In this document: piece after piece, positions 1 to 8,682 of the stretch | How the letters are laid out: every line of letters begins with the position of its first letter | Numbering within the stretch: position 1 is the first letter of the stretch | Assembly (NCBI GenBank): GCA_002457675.1 | Contig: NTKK01000008.1 | Span: 1 to 64,000, forward strand | Length of the DNA stretch: 64,000 nucleotides | Origin: Bacteroidetes bacterium MED-G17 | GTDB taxonomy: Bacteria > Bacteroidota > Bacteroidia > NS11-12g > UBA9320 | Reading direction: 5' to 3' | Program-made: the position numbers and the translations under genes | Notes under the pieces: model-generated | Database searches by the model: none | Told to the model about the DNA's origin: nothing | Seen by the model: the letters and a program-made list of their open reading frames with translations, nothing else

Positions 1-27
1 TCATAAGCTCTCGACAATTAATTTTCT

Positions 28-55
28 TTTGATATTTATAAATCCAATAAATTTG
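28..55 (+). promoter_or_regulatory. Promoter of aminotransferase-heptose kinase operon
   Basis: TTTG at 28-31, a 16-bp spacer, and an exact TAnnTTTG element (TAAATTTG) at 48-55. The element ends 4 nt before the ATG at 60, so the transcript should begin at or next to the start codon. The spacer is slightly shorter than the 17-23 bp usual for Bacteroidota. Confidence 0.55.
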
Positions 56-59
56 TTCG

Positions 60-1253
60 ATGTTATTGAGTAGCTTATCTATGCGACTTTCTGAATCAGC
101 CACCATTGCCATGGCACAAAAAGCTCGATCGCTTAAAAATGATGGAAAGGATGTAATAGCTTTAAGCTTGGGAGAGCCGGATTTTGATACGCCCAAACAC
201 ATTAAAGAAGCGGCAAAAAAAGCACTCGATTCAGGTTTTACCAAATACACGCCTATAGCAGGTGTTGCAGAATTGAGAGAAGCCATTTGCCAAAAATTCT
301 TGCGAGAAAACAACTTGGCTTACCAAAACGATCAAATTTTGGTCTCCACAGGAGCAAAGCAAAGCATCAATCACTTGATATTGAGCATTGTAAATGAAGG
401 TGACGAAGTAATTATTCCTACGCCGTATTGGGTAAGTTACATAGAAATGGTTAGAATGGCTGGCGGAAGACCTATCCCTATTGAAACAGAAGCAACAAAC
501 GATTTCATTCCAGACATAAGTCAATTTCAATCTAAAATAAACGACAAAACAAAGCTTATTTTATTTTCAACACCCTCTAACCCTACTGGAACGGTTTATC
601 CAAAATCACTTTTGGAGAAGCTGAGTGCGCTGCTTCAAGATTACCCAAATTGCTTCCTTATTTCTGATGAAATCTATGAACATATCCTTTACGAAGGGAA
701 ACACATTAGCACTGCGTCTATCGGTAATTTATTTGATAAAACCATCACTGTAAATGGTATGTCCAAAGGTTTTGCTATGACAGGATGGCGAATTGGTTAC
801 ATGGCTGGACCACTGGAAATCATCCAGGCCTGTACTAAACTTCAAGGCCAAGTAACATCTGGCGCAAATGCTATAGCACAGCACGCTTCTATTGCAGCAC
901 TGAATGAATCTTTGGAACCCAGTAAAGAAATGAAAAATGCTTTTCTACAAAGAAGGGATTATGTGGTAAATAGACTAAACCGACTAGAGGGCATACAAAT
1001 TAACCCACCCAAAGGGGCATTTTACGTTTTTCCGGACATTGCCTATTATTTACATACCAAATACAAACATTGGAAAATTGACAACTCCAATGATCTAGCC
1101 ATGTATCTTTTGGAAGAAGCGCTTGTATCTACTGTAGCGGGCTCGCCTTTTGGCTATCCAAATGGACTCCGAATAAGCTATGCAGCAAGCATGCAGGAAT
1201 TGGAAAAAGCCATGGACAGAATAGAAGCCGCCTTAAGACAATTGAATAAATGA
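60..1253 (+). CDS. Pyridoxal phosphate-dependent aminotransferase (class I, aspartate aminotransferase type)
   Basis: Fold-type I PLP enzyme that transfers amino groups, most likely aspartate to 2-oxoglutarate, in the cytoplasm. The 397-aa length is typical. Seen directly: N-terminal RLSESATIAMAQKA, LSLGEPDFDTP near residue 37, SNPTG near 176, and the PLP-lysine motif MSKGFAMTGWRIGY near 235. The first ATG is chosen because the segment before RLSESAT matches the usual family length and a -7 promoter element ends 4 nt upstream; an internal ATG at 81 is possible. The last 4 bases overlap the next gene (ATGA), implying translational coupling with the sugar kinase, although the two are not metabolically linked in any obvious way. 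Exact substrate specificity cannot be read from sequence. Confidence 0.93.
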   Translation: MLLSSLSMRLSESATIAMAQKARSLKNDGKDVIALSLGEPDFDTPKHIKEAAKKALDSGFTKYTPIAGVAELREAICQKFLRENNLAYQNDQILVSTGAKQSINHLILSIVNEGDEVIIPTPYWVSYIEMVRMAGGRPIPIETEATNDFIPDISQFQSKINDKTKLILFSTPSNPTGTVYPKSLLEKLSALLQDYPNCFLISDEIYEHILYEGKHISTASIGNLFDKTITVNGMSKGFAMTGWRIGYMAGPLEIIQACTKLQGQVTSGANAIAQHASIAALNESLEPSKEMKNAFLQRRDYVVNRLNRLEGIQINPPKGAFYVFPDIAYYLHTKYKHWKIDNSNDLAMYLLEEALVSTVAGSPFGYPNGLRISYAASMQELEKAMDRIEAALRQLNK

Positions 1254-2215
1254 TTGAACCAGCACAATTTCAAAACATCAAAGTACTGGTATTGGGCGAT
1301 TTGATGATTGACGCATATGTATATGGTCATGTACATAGAATTTCTCCCGAAGCACCCGTACCAGTACTTTTATCTGAAAATAGAGAAAACCGTCTAGGTG
1401 GTGCGGCAAATGTGGCATTGAACCTTCAAAAATTGGGTGCACAAGTTGGCCTTTGTGGTTTGGTTGGAAAAGATGAACAAGGAAATATCCTCAAAAATTT
1501 GTTAATCGAAGAGGGCCTTTCAACACAAGGTGTCATCATTGACCATAGCAGGAAAACCACCATAAAAACACGGGTTTTGGAAAATGGAAAACACCTTTTG
1601 AGGATAGACGAAGAAGACCTCTTTGAATCCGACGAAAAAATTGAAAATAAAATATTTCATGTTTTATCTGACCAGCTTCGTCAGAGTGATGTACTCATCT
1701 TGCAGGACTATGACAAAGGCTTATTTAGCAAAAATCTCATTCAACAAACCATTAAATTGGCAAAGGAGTATGGCGTAAAAATTGCTGTGGACCCCAAATT
1801 ACAGCACTTTCTTGATTTCAAAAAAGTAGATCTGTTTAAACCCAACCTGAAGGAACTTAAAGAAGGTTTGCCCTACAAAGGCAATTTGAAGAATATCACC
1901 GATATTAAAAACGCCGTTACAAAACTTCAAGAAAAAATTGAGGCGAAAAAAATCATGGTTACCCTGTCTGAAAAAGGTGTTCTAGTTTTCGAAAATGATC
2001 AGTTCTTTCATATGCCTGCTTACCCAAGAAACATTGTTGACGTTAGCGGTGCAGGAGACGCAGTCATTTCTGTCGCAGGTCTTCTACTTGCTTTGGATGC
2101 CAAAGCCGAAGAGATAGCTACTTTGAGCAATTTGGCAGGTGGTTTGGTTTGCGAAAAAGTGGGGGTCGCTCCAATTGGCATTGACCAACTTATATATCAT
2201 GTTAAAAACCTGTAG
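1250..2215 (+). CDS. rfaE1: D-glycero-beta-D-manno-heptose-7-phosphate kinase (RfaE1/HldE N-terminal type)
   Basis: PfkB-family sugar kinase that phosphorylates heptose 7-phosphate at C1 on the way to ADP-heptose for LPS core or heptose glycans. The 321 residues cover only the kinase domain; the cytidylyltransferase half of E. coli HldE is absent, so that activity must lie elsewhere. Visible motifs: KVLVLGDLMIDAYVYG at the N-terminus, SPEAPVPVL, RLGGAANVALNLQKLG, and the catalytic GAGD anion-hole motif (DVSGAGDAV) near residue 265. The ATG overlaps the previous stop by 4 bp. Its TAG stop abuts the opposing TAG of miaE with no spacer. A related PfkB kinase with another substrate is possible, but the RISPEAPVPV signature favours RfaE1. 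Confidence 0.85.
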   Translation: MIEPAQFQNIKVLVLGDLMIDAYVYGHVHRISPEAPVPVLLSENRENRLGGAANVALNLQKLGAQVGLCGLVGKDEQGNILKNLLIEEGLSTQGVIIDHSRKTTIKTRVLENGKHLLRIDEEDLFESDEKIENKIFHVLSDQLRQSDVLILQDYDKGLFSKNLIQQTIKLAKEYGVKIAVDPKLQHFLDFKKVDLFKPNLKELKEGLPYKGNLKNITDIKNAVTKLQEKIEAKKIMVTLSEKGVLVFENDQFFHMPAYPRNIVDVSGAGDAVISVAGLLLALDAKAEEIATLSNLAGGLVCEKVGVAPIGIDQLIYHVKNL

Positions 2216-2797
2216 CTAATGCATCCTATCGCCACGCAAGGCCAAATCCCGAATCATTTCTCCTTCAAAATCCAAATAAGCTTGCCATCTTTCTTTTACC
2301 TCATCTTGTGGTAAATAATGATAGGCTAAATCCAAAAACATGCGGTAATGACCCGCTTCCGACACCATAAACTCATGGTAAAAGACGCATAGCGCCTCAT
2401 CTTCTAACTGGGTGCTTAGTAGTCTAAAACGCTCACAACTTCTAGCTTCTATCAGCGCGCAAATCAGCAAATTTTCTAAAAGTGATTTTTCCTTTCCTCC
2501 CCCCTTTTGCTGAAAAGCAATCAGCTTATTTACATATTCATCTCTGCGTTGAGGACCTAAAGCAAAACCACGTTTTTTCAATTCTTTCAGCACTTTTCTA
2601 AAGTGGCCCCACTCCTCTGCTACCAATGGCGTTACTTTTTCCACCACTTCTTCGTATTCAGAAAATCTTACAATTAAGCTGATGCCACTGGTGGCCGCCT
2701 TTTGCTCACAATAGGCATGGTCTATCAGCACTTCGTCTATGCTTTTTTCTGCTATATTCACCCAGCGTGGGTCTGTAGGAAGTTTTAAGCCCAACAT
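2216..2797 (-). CDS. miaE: tRNA-(2-methylthio-N6-isopentenyladenosine) hydroxylase
   Basis: Di-iron monooxygenase that hydroxylates the isopentenyl group of ms2i6A37 in tRNAs reading UNN codons. At 193 aa it matches the compact bacterial family. Ferritin-like helices carry the expected carboxylate/histidine ligands: EEWGHF, EARSCERF and SEAGHYRMF. N-terminal LGLKLPTDPRWV is characteristic. The ATG lies 5 nt after a TAnnTTTG element on the same strand, suggesting a leaderless mRNA. Convergent with, and directly abutting, the heptose kinase gene. Confidence 0.92.
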   Translation of the reverse strand: MLGLKLPTDPRWVNIAEKSIDEVLIDHAYCEQKAATSGISLIVRFSEYEEVVEKVTPLVAEEWGHFRKVLKELKKRGFALGPQRRDEYVNKLIAFQQKGGGKEKSLLENLLICALIEARSCERFRLLSTQLEDEALCVFYHEFMVSEAGHYRMFLDLAYHYLPQDEVKERWQAYLDFEGEMIRDLALRGDRMH

Positions 2798-2802
2798 GTT
2801 TA

Positions 2803-2810
2803 CAAAAGTA
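2803..2810 (-). promoter_or_regulatory. -7 promoter element of miaE
   Basis: On the minus strand the sequence is TACTTTTG, an exact TAnnTTTG, ending 5 nt before the miaE ATG. No good -33 TTTG is seen at the normal spacing, so the call rests on the -7 match and the recurring distance to start codons in this window. Confidence 0.5.
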
Positions 2811-2910
2811 GTACAATGTGATGGGCCAGAATCTAAATTAACTTTAGTTTTATCAAAGAAAAATCATTTTACATGATTACATATATATTGATGATTTTGA
2901 AAAGAACACA

Positions 2911-4200
2911 TTAAAAAATATACAAGGCCGCGGTAAATATCAAAAAGCCAACCATCATAAAAACAAGGGTATAAGGCAAAATATCAGAAACCTTGGCTTT
3001 GGTGATGCCCAATAAGGGTAATGCCCAAAAAGGTTGTAGCATATTGGTCAATTGATCACCATAAGCCAATGCCATAACTGTTTTAGGTATAGAAAGACCT
3101 AATTGCTGTGCTACCTCTATCAGTATCGGGCCTTGCACTTGCCACTGACCGCCACCGCTAGGCACCAAAATATTGGTCAATCCAGCACTCAAAAAAGAAA
3201 GAAAGTAAAAATTGGATACATCTGCTATTTGTAACATTGCAGCAGAAATTTCACTTAACAGACCTGTATATTTAAGCAAACCCATCAAGCCAGCATAAAT
3301 GGGAAATTGTAATACAATACCCACTGCATTGCCCAAACCCTTTTGCACGGAAGCCATAAATATAGCCAAATGCCCGTGCAAAGCCAATGCAGTAATAAAA
3401 AGCATCATATTAATGTTGTTGAGACTTAAAATTGATGATTGCATATGCCAAAAACTGATCACAAAAAAAAACAACATCAACAACGCAAAAATTCTACCCA
3501 CAGGTAAGCCCTTTACAGACGTATATTTACGGTCTTCTTCTACCTGAATTATTGCATTTTGTTGAGCGCCTTGTCTTTTGGAAAATAAAAAAGAAACTAA
3601 AGGCAAAAAGAGTAAACAGCAAGCCAAAGAAAACAAATTCATGTTGGAGGCTAAAGTTTCACGCGTATTAACCGTACCTATTTTGTCTACCAACTTATGC
3701 GCAGTAGAAGCTACATCAAGCGGTGCACTTCCTGATAAACCACCATGCCAAACCATCAGGCCCAAATAGGCAGATGCCACGAGTAATCCGTGGTTATATT
3801 TAATCTTTCTTTCTGTGAGCGATTGGCTTATTTTTTTAGCCAATAAAGCAGAAAAAACAAGGCTTAAGCCCCAATTTAGGTAACCTGAAAGTAAGGCAAA
3901 AACTGACATCCAAAACACAGCTTGCCGACCTGACGTTATGCGATTAGCAATTTCATCTATTAGAATTTGCGCTACCCTACTCTCTGCCAGTGCACTACCC
4001 AAAACCAAAATAAGCAGCATTTGCATACCAAAAGGAAGCAACTCCCAAAATCCCTTTGTCCATGCTACTGAAACATCTCCTATGGAAGCTTCCGTGCATA
4101 AGAAGGAAAGTAGCAAAGCCAAAACAGAAAGATAAATAGCCAAGTGAAAAGGCGAAGGAATCTTCTTAAAAAAGGTGATGTATCTGTCTTGCCAAGTCAT
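2911..4200 (-). CDS. AtoE-family short-chain fatty acid transporter
   Basis: Inner-membrane protein of 429 aa with about ten hydrophobic segments, resembling the AtoE/TIGR00366 short-chain fatty acid permease family. Visible family features are the N-terminal FFKKIPSPFHLAIYLSVLALLLSF, the loop LNWGLSLVFSALLAKKI, and NILVPSGGGQWQVQGPI near the C-terminus, which is highly characteristic. The ATG overlaps the TGA of the upstream msrC-type gene (ATGA), so both are likely co-transcribed. Substrate is inferred from the family; no acetoacetate or butyrate catabolic genes are adjacent. Confidence 0.85.
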   Translation of the reverse strand: MTWQDRYITFFKKIPSPFHLAIYLSVLALLLSFLCTEASIGDVSVAWTKGFWELLPFGMQMLLILVLGSALAESRVAQILIDEIANRITSGRQAVFWMSVFALLSGYLNWGLSLVFSALLAKKISQSLTERKIKYNHGLLVASAYLGLMVWHGGLSGSAPLDVASTAHKLVDKIGTVNTRETLASNMNLFSLACCLLFLPLVSFLFSKRQGAQQNAIIQVEEDRKYTSVKGLPVGRIFALLMLFFFVISFWHMQSSILSLNNINMMLFITALALHGHLAIFMASVQKGLGNAVGIVLQFPIYAGLMGLLKYTGLLSEISAAMLQIADVSNFYFLSFLSAGLTNILVPSGGGQWQVQGPILIEVAQQLGLSIPKTVMALAYGDQLTNMLQPFWALPLLGITKAKVSDILPYTLVFMMVGFLIFTAALYIF

Positions 4201-4655
4201 AAAGCTTTTTCTTCAAAAATATCCAGTGCTTCTCGCAAACCCATTAGGTCTTTATGGCTAAAATTATCAAGCTGTTGGCTATCTACGTCTAAAACACCCC
4301 AAAAATTCTTATTGTGAAAAATGGGCAAAACAATCTCACTTTTGCTGTTTTCATTGCATGCAATATGTCCTGGAAATTGATGAACATCAGGCACAATAAG
4401 AGTTTCACCCTTTTGCCAAACATGACCACAAACACCTTTGCCTTTTGCTATTTTCGTGCAAGCCGTGGGGCCCTGAAAAGGACCAAGTTGCAAATAATTT
4501 TCGTCTGTTTTGTAATAAAACCCAATCCAAAAAAATGGGAAGTGCTCAAACATTAGACTACAAAAATTGGCTGCATTGGCAATCCAAGCGACATTAGGAT
4601 CCAATAGTTGCGTCAATTTGGTGTTTACCAATTGGTATTTATGTGCTTTGTTCAA
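4197..4655 (-). CDS. msrC: Free methionine-(R)-sulfoxide reductase, GAF domain
   Basis: Reduces free methionine R-sulfoxide using a GAF-fold active site with thioredoxin as donor. The three catalytic or resolving cysteines of the family are present in GPTACTKI, KGVCGHVW and GHIACN, with spacings of 10 and 24 residues as in E. coli MsrC (C84, C94, C118). There is no ATG near the N-terminus. I choose the TTG at 4655, giving MNKAHKYQLV, rather than the TTG at 4664, because an exact TAnnTTTG element covers 4662-4669 and includes the earlier codon. Thioredoxin (29.5 kb) and thioredoxin reductase (14.8 kb) are also in the window. Overlaps the transporter gene by 4 bp. Confidence 0.88.
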   Translation of the reverse strand: MNKAHKYQLVNTKLTQLLDPNVAWIANAANFCSLMFEHFPFFWIGFYYKTDENYLQLGPFQGPTACTKIAKGKGVCGHVWQKGETLIVPDVHQFPGHIACNENSKSEIVLPIFHNKNFWGVLDVDSQQLDNFSHKDLMGLREALDIFEEKAL

Positions 4656-4661
4656 AAAAAC

Positions 4662-4669
4662 CAAAACTA
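4662..4669 (-). promoter_or_regulatory. -7 promoter element of msrC-transporter operon
   Basis: Minus-strand TAGTTTTG, an exact TAnnTTTG, 6 nt before the TTG at 4655 and overlapping the alternative TTG at 4664. This decides the start codon if the element is active. Confidence 0.45.
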
Positions 4670-4713
4670 CTAAACTTTGTGCGTTTGACAGCCTCCAAAA
4701 GGCCCAAAGATTC

Positions 4714-4745
4714 TTTGTGTGGTTGAAATAAAAAAATTACATTTG
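4714..4745 (+). promoter_or_regulatory. Promoter of rplU-rpmA
   Basis: TTTG at 4714-4717, 20-bp spacer, TACATTTG at 4738-4745. It is a full match to the Bacteroidota TTTG-N17..23-TAnnTTTG promoter. Transcription should begin near 4750, leaving a leader of roughly 17 nt before the ATG at 4768. This is one of the best two-element promoters in the window. Confidence 0.75.
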
Positions 4746-4767
4746 CACCCCACAAAAAAAACAGAAA

Positions 4768-5082
4768 ATGTTTGCAATCGTAGATATACAAGGTCAACAG
4801 TTTAAAGTGGAGAAAGATCAAGAGCTGTATGTCCACAGAATGAATGAACAAGCAGAGGGAGACTCCATCACTCTAAATGACGTTTTATTGGTAGACAACA
4901 ATGGTAAAGTAAAGATAGGAACCCCTAAGGTAAAAGGAGCAAGCATTTCTGCGAAAGTATTGGAACATACCAAAGGTGATAAAATAATTGTTTTCAAAAA
5001 GAAAAGAAGAAAAGGATACAAAGTAAAAAATGGACATCGCCAGCAATTCACAAAAATTCAAATAGAAGAGATAAACGCATAA
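4768..5082 (+). CDS. rplU: 50S ribosomal protein L21
   Basis: Large-subunit protein of 104 aa, the normal length. N-terminal MFAIVDIQGQQFKVEKDQ and C-terminal KKKRRKGYKVKNGHRQQFT are diagnostic. Followed 6 bp later by rpmA, the universal L21-L27 gene pair. A strong two-element promoter lies directly upstream, with a short AT-rich leader and no Shine-Dalgarno sequence. Confidence 0.99.
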   Translation: MFAIVDIQGQQFKVEKDQELYVHRMNEQAEGDSITLNDVLLVDNNGKVKIGTPKVKGASISAKVLEHTKGDKIIVFKKKRRKGYKVKNGHRQQFTKIQIEEINA

Positions 5083-5088
5083 TTAAAA

Positions 5089-5358
5089 ATGGCACACAAA
5101 AAAGGAGCAGGAAGTTCGAAAAACGGCCGAGAGTCGCACAGTAAACGACTTGGTGTTAAAATATTTGGTGGACAAGAGGCGATAGCAGGCAATATTATCG
5201 TTCGTCAAAGAGGCACAGTTCATCACCCGGGTAAAAACGTTGGTATCGGAAAAGACCACACATTATTTGCTTTGGTAGATGGGAAAGTTCAATTTTCCGT
5301 AGGCAAGGGCAAAAGAAGCTTTGTGCATATCGTTCCTTCTGAAGAAACAGTCAGTTAA
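5089..5358 (+). CDS. rpmA: 50S ribosomal protein L27
   Basis: 89-aa ribosomal protein whose N-terminal tail ([16 protein letters not shown]) reaches toward the peptidyl transferase centre. The tail starts directly with MAHKKG, so no cleavable N-terminal extension of the Firmicutes type exists. Second gene of the L21-L27 operon. Its TAA stop interlocks with the TAA of the opposing PLP protein gene (TTAA shared, 4-bp overlap), leaving no room for an intergenic terminator. Confidence 0.99.
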   Translation: MAHKKGAGSSKNGRESHSKRLGVKIFGGQEAIAGNIIVRQRGTVHHPGKNVGIGKDHTLFALVDGKVQFSVGKGKRSFVHIVPSEETVS

Positions 5359-5987
5359 GCAAATACTTTACTGCCAATTCTTACAAGGGTACTCCCCTCT
5401 TGAATGGCTATTTCGTAATCATTTGACATTCCCATAGACAATTCTGTAAGCCCTACACCATAATCTTTCTCAAGCATGCTACGGCACTTTACAAGTTGCT
5501 GAAACTCTTTTCTTACTTGTTCCGCATTATCTATGTTACTGGCCATGCCCATTAATCCCATAATTTGTAAGTTTTTCAAAAGAACCAAATGTGGAAAATC
5601 AAGCATCAGTTGATTTTTATTGTATCCCCCTTTACTTTCTTCTTGTGCAATTTTCAGTTGAAGTAAACAAGGAATTTTTCTGCCACATATTTTGGCTTGT
5701 TTATCAATCTCTTGAGCCAATCGCAAAGAATCAACCGAATGTATCATATACACAAAAGGTGCAATTAGTTTCACCTTATTTCGTTGCAAATTTCCTATCA
5801 TGTGCCAACGAATATCTTTTGGAAAAATTTCATACCTGTCTACCATCTGTTGCGGTCTATTTTCACCAAAATTCCGTGGTCCAATTGCGTACAATTCGTT
5901 AAGTTTTTCCAATGATTGATATTTTGTAACGATGATTAGCTTCGCTCCATGTAATTTTGCGTTGATTTCTTTTATATTTTGATGCAT
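5355..5987 (-). CDS. YggS-family pyridoxal phosphate homeostasis protein
   Basis: Single-domain fold-type III PLP-binding protein that buffers cellular PLP; no catalytic reaction is firmly known for the family. Seen: PLP lysine in [27 protein letters not shown], and [13 protein letters not shown] plus [12 protein letters not shown] at the C-terminus. About 210 aa, slightly short because only some 15 residues precede the LIIVTKYQ strand. A stop codon lies just upstream, so the start is the ATG at 5987 or the TTG at 5990. That ATG lies in the palindrome ATGCAT, whose other strand is the start codon of the divergent lipoprotein gene. Any promoter must therefore lie inside that neighbour. Confidence 0.9.
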   Translation of the reverse strand: MHQNIKEINAKLHGAKLIIVTKYQSLEKLNELYAIGPRNFGENRPQQMVDRYEIFPKDIRWHMIGNLQRNKVKLIAPFVYMIHSVDSLRLAQEIDKQAKICGRKIPCLLQLKIAQEESKGGYNKNQLMLDFPHLVLLKNLQIMGLMGMASNIDNAEQVRKEFQQLVKCRSMLEKDYGVGLTELSMGMSNDYEIAIQEGSTLVRIGSKVFA

Positions 5988-6311
5988 CAAATTCTGGCTA
6001 TTCTATGTGTATTGTCCTTTCTGCTTTCCGCCTGTCAAAAAAACGAAAAACAAAATGAAAAATACTTGTCTGAAGAGAAAATGATAGACGTGCTTACAGA
6101 TATTCAATGGCTAAAAGCTTACCAGATGAGGAGCAGATTCAATCAATCTTATGAAGACAGTTTGCATAGAGCATTGCTTCAAAAACATCAGATTAACCAA
6201 ACAGATTTAGATTCCAATTTGTCATTTTATAGCAAAGACGCTAAAAGATTGGAAAAAATGTACGAAATAATTATCCAAAAATTAGAAGAAAAAAAGCTTG
6301 AAAGCCAATAA
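5982..6311 (+). CDS. DUF4296 lipoprotein
   Basis: Small lipoprotein of about 109 aa. An N-terminal hydrophobic segment ends in the lipobox-like LLSAC, followed by a charged region (KNEKQNEKYLSEEKMIDVLTDI) typical of the Bacteroidota-restricted DUF4296 family. The role is unknown. The ATG at 5982 shares the palindrome ATGCAT with the opposing gene; an in-frame TTG at 5979 is the alternative. Its 3' end overlaps the TTG start of mutS2 by 14 bp, so the two are probably translationally coupled. Confidence 0.75.
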   Translation: MHQILAILCVLSFLLSACQKNEKQNEKYLSEEKMIDVLTDIQWLKAYQMRSRFNQSYEDSLHRALLQKHQINQTDLDSNLSFYSKDAKRLEKMYEIIIQKLEEKKLESQ

Positions 6312-8664
6312 AAACTTTCCGGAGAATATTGAAGAAACAATTGGTTTTCAAGAAATTAAAGAACTTTTAAGCAAATTCTGCAAGGGTATACCCGGCAAAA
6401 AAAGTCTTGAATCACTTCAATTTTCAACACATAAAGATTTAATTTTAAAACAGTTGCTCCAAACTTCAGAATATGTTTCACTCTTAGAAGATAATGATCC
6501 CTTGGTGCAAATTGATGTTGTTGATATTTCAGAAATGAATGAAAAACTGGAATTGAATGGTTTTGTGCTTAAAGAAGAAGAAGTATGGTCAATATACAAA
6601 ATCCTTAAAAGTGGTAAATACCTTATTCAGTTCTTTTCCAATAATGAAAATTTGCTTGAATTGCCTTTATTGTTTTCTCAACTTATGCTTCCAAGTAATT
6701 TGCTTTCTCAAATAGAAAGAACATTTGATAAAGACGGCCATATAAAGAGAAATGCCAGCAAAAAGTTGGCTGAAATTTTTCAAAAAATAGAACGTTTTGA
6801 ACGAATAAGCCAAAATAAAGTTTCTCAAATTTTCGAGCAAGTAAAAGCCAATGGCTGGTCTGACAGCACCGATATTAGCATTAAAGATGGTCGGCTTATT
6901 TTGCCCGTTTTAAGCGAGCACAAAAGAAAAATAAAGGGTTTTGTATATGACGAGTCCGCCAATGGTAAAATTAGCTATATCGAACCGCTTGAGGCTATTG
7001 AAACCAACAATGCTTTACGAGAAGCTTATATTGAAAAACACAGAGAAATCCAGAAGATTCTTAGAAAAATAAGTCAAATGGTTCAAGCAGATAGAAATGA
7101 TATTCGAGCTATTGCTTTAAGCATTGCTCGAATTGATTTTATTAGAGCAAAGGCCTTATTGGCTAAAACACTTGGTGGAAATCAACCTCAAATTGATAAC
7201 GAGGGTTTGGATTTTCAAGATTTGTACCACCCTTTACTACTTTACAAAAATGTAGAAGAAGAGAAAGAAACGGTGCCTATGGACATTCAAATTGATCACG
7301 ATCAACGAATTGTAATGATCTCGGGACCCAATGCCGGCGGTAAATCTGTCGCATTGAAAAATTTAGCCCTTAACCAATACATGCTTCAGTGTGGTTTATT
7401 GCCCGTATGTCATCCAAATAGTAAAACTTCTATTTTCAAGAAAATATTTGTAGACATCGGAGACAATCAAAGTATTGAAAATGATTTAAGTTCTTATAGC
7501 TCGCACTTGAGCTACATGAAACATTTTGTGCAAAATGCAAATGAAAGAACATTGATCTTTATTGATGAAATGGGCACTGGAACTGATCCCTCTTTTGGTG
7601 GACCCATGGCGGAAGCGCTACTTAAAAAACTTCTAAAAACAAAGTGTAAAGGGATGATCACTACACACTACTCAAATATGAAAGAGTTTGCACAAAATCA
7701 GTTGGGAATTAGGAATGCAAGTATGGCTTTTGATATAGAAAAACTGAAACCCTTGTATCGTTTTGTGCTTGGCATGATGGGTAGCTCTTTTGCTTTTGAA
7801 GTAGCACAGCGAATTGGTTTAGAAGAGAACCTTATTGAAGATGCCAAGCAAAGTATGGATCAGAAACGAAAAGATGTGGAAACGCTTATCACCGATTTAG
7901 AAAAAGAACGTAATAAATATCAAAAATTAAAAACCACCCTTTCCATTAGCCAAAAAGAAGCACAAAAGCTAAAAGAGGACTACCGAGCTATGGTGGCAGA
8001 ATTCAAAAAAGTTGAAAAAAATATGCTCAAAAAAGCACAAATAAGGGCTGTACAAGTCATTGAGGAAGCCAATAAAGAAGTAGAAAAAACCATACGAGAA
8101 ATAAAAGAAAGTAAGGCCAATAAGGCCAAAACAAATAAGCAAAGACAAGAACTTCAGAAAAGTAAACGAAAAATAGAAAAAATCCTATTCGAAGAAATTC
8201 AACATGAATTACCCAAATTTGAAGTGGGCGAAACTGTTCAATTTGGCGACAATGATACTTTAGGAGAAGTAGTTCAAATAAAAAAAAACCGTGCCACCCT
8301 TTTAGTAGGTCAAATAAAAACCATTGTCCCACTCATCCAACTTAGAAAAGTTGATGTTACAAAATTCCCTAAGGCGCGAAAGATACTGCCCAATCTTAAT
8401 TATCCAAAAGCACAACAAGCATTTAAACAAGAACTTGATATAAGGGGACTTAGGGGAGATGAAGCAATGAATAAAGTTGACCAATGGTTGGATGAGGCAT
8501 TAGTTTTAGGATTCGGAAAACTTAAGGTCTTGCATGGAAAAGGGGATGGAATCCTTAAAAAACTTCTCAGAGAACATTTAAAAAATGTACCCCATATAAA
8601 GAAAATACAATACGAGCATGTTGAACTCGGTGGAGAAGGTATTAGTTTAATCGAACTGGGATAA
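6298..8664 (+). CDS. mutS2: MutS2 family ATPase with Smr domain
   Basis: 788-aa MutS2, an ATPase linked to suppression of recombination and, in Bacillus (where it is also called RqcU), to splitting collided ribosomes. Seen in order: a MutS-like core, Walker A GPNAGGKSV near residue 343, Walker B and signature region LIFIDEMGTGTDPSFGG near 420, a long lysine/glutamate-rich coiled coil about 520-640, and a C-terminal Smr domain with LDIRGLRGDEAM and LKVLHGKGDGILK. It lacks the MutS mismatch-recognition domain, as expected for MutS2. The start is TTG, because no ATG occurs before the conserved ETIGFQEIKELL; it overlaps the lipoprotein gene by 14 bp. An NFACT protein of the same quality-control field lies at 54 kb. 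Confidence 0.95.
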   Translation: MKANKNFPENIEETIGFQEIKELLSKFCKGIPGKKSLESLQFSTHKDLILKQLLQTSEYVSLLEDNDPLVQIDVVDISEMNEKLELNGFVLKEEEVWSIYKILKSGKYLIQFFSNNENLLELPLLFSQLMLPSNLLSQIERTFDKDGHIKRNASKKLAEIFQKIERFERISQNKVSQIFEQVKANGWSDSTDISIKDGRLILPVLSEHKRKIKGFVYDESANGKISYIEPLEAIETNNALREAYIEKHREIQKILRKISQMVQADRNDIRAIALSIARIDFIRAKALLAKTLGGNQPQIDNEGLDFQDLYHPLLLYKNVEEEKETVPMDIQIDHDQRIVMISGPNAGGKSVALKNLALNQYMLQCGLLPVCHPNSKTSIFKKIFVDIGDNQSIENDLSSYSSHLSYMKHFVQNANERTLIFIDEMGTGTDPSFGGPMAEALLKKLLKTKCKGMITTHYSNMKEFAQNQLGIRNASMAFDIEKLKPLYRFVLGMMGSSFAFEVAQRIGLEENLIEDAKQSMDQKRKDVETLITDLEKERNKYQKLKTTLSISQKEAQKLKEDYRAMVAEFKKVEKNMLKKAQIRAVQVIEEANKEVEKTIREIKESKANKAKTNKQRQELQKSKRKIEKILFEEIQHELPKFEVGETVQFGDNDTLGEVVQIKKNRATLLVGQIKTIVPLIQLRKVDVTKFPKARKILPNLNYPKAQQAFKQELDIRGLRGDEAMNKVDQWLDEALVLGFGKLKVLHGKGDGILKKLLREHLKNVPHIKKIQYEHVELGGEGISLIELG

Positions 8665-8682
8665 AATTACAAACCCCATAAA

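Noticed and set aside
1..59. A minus-strand start codon (CAT at 2-4) of a gene lying left of the window
   Set aside because: Only a single codon is inside the window and no coding evidence can be seen; the region was treated only as the promoter area of the aminotransferase.
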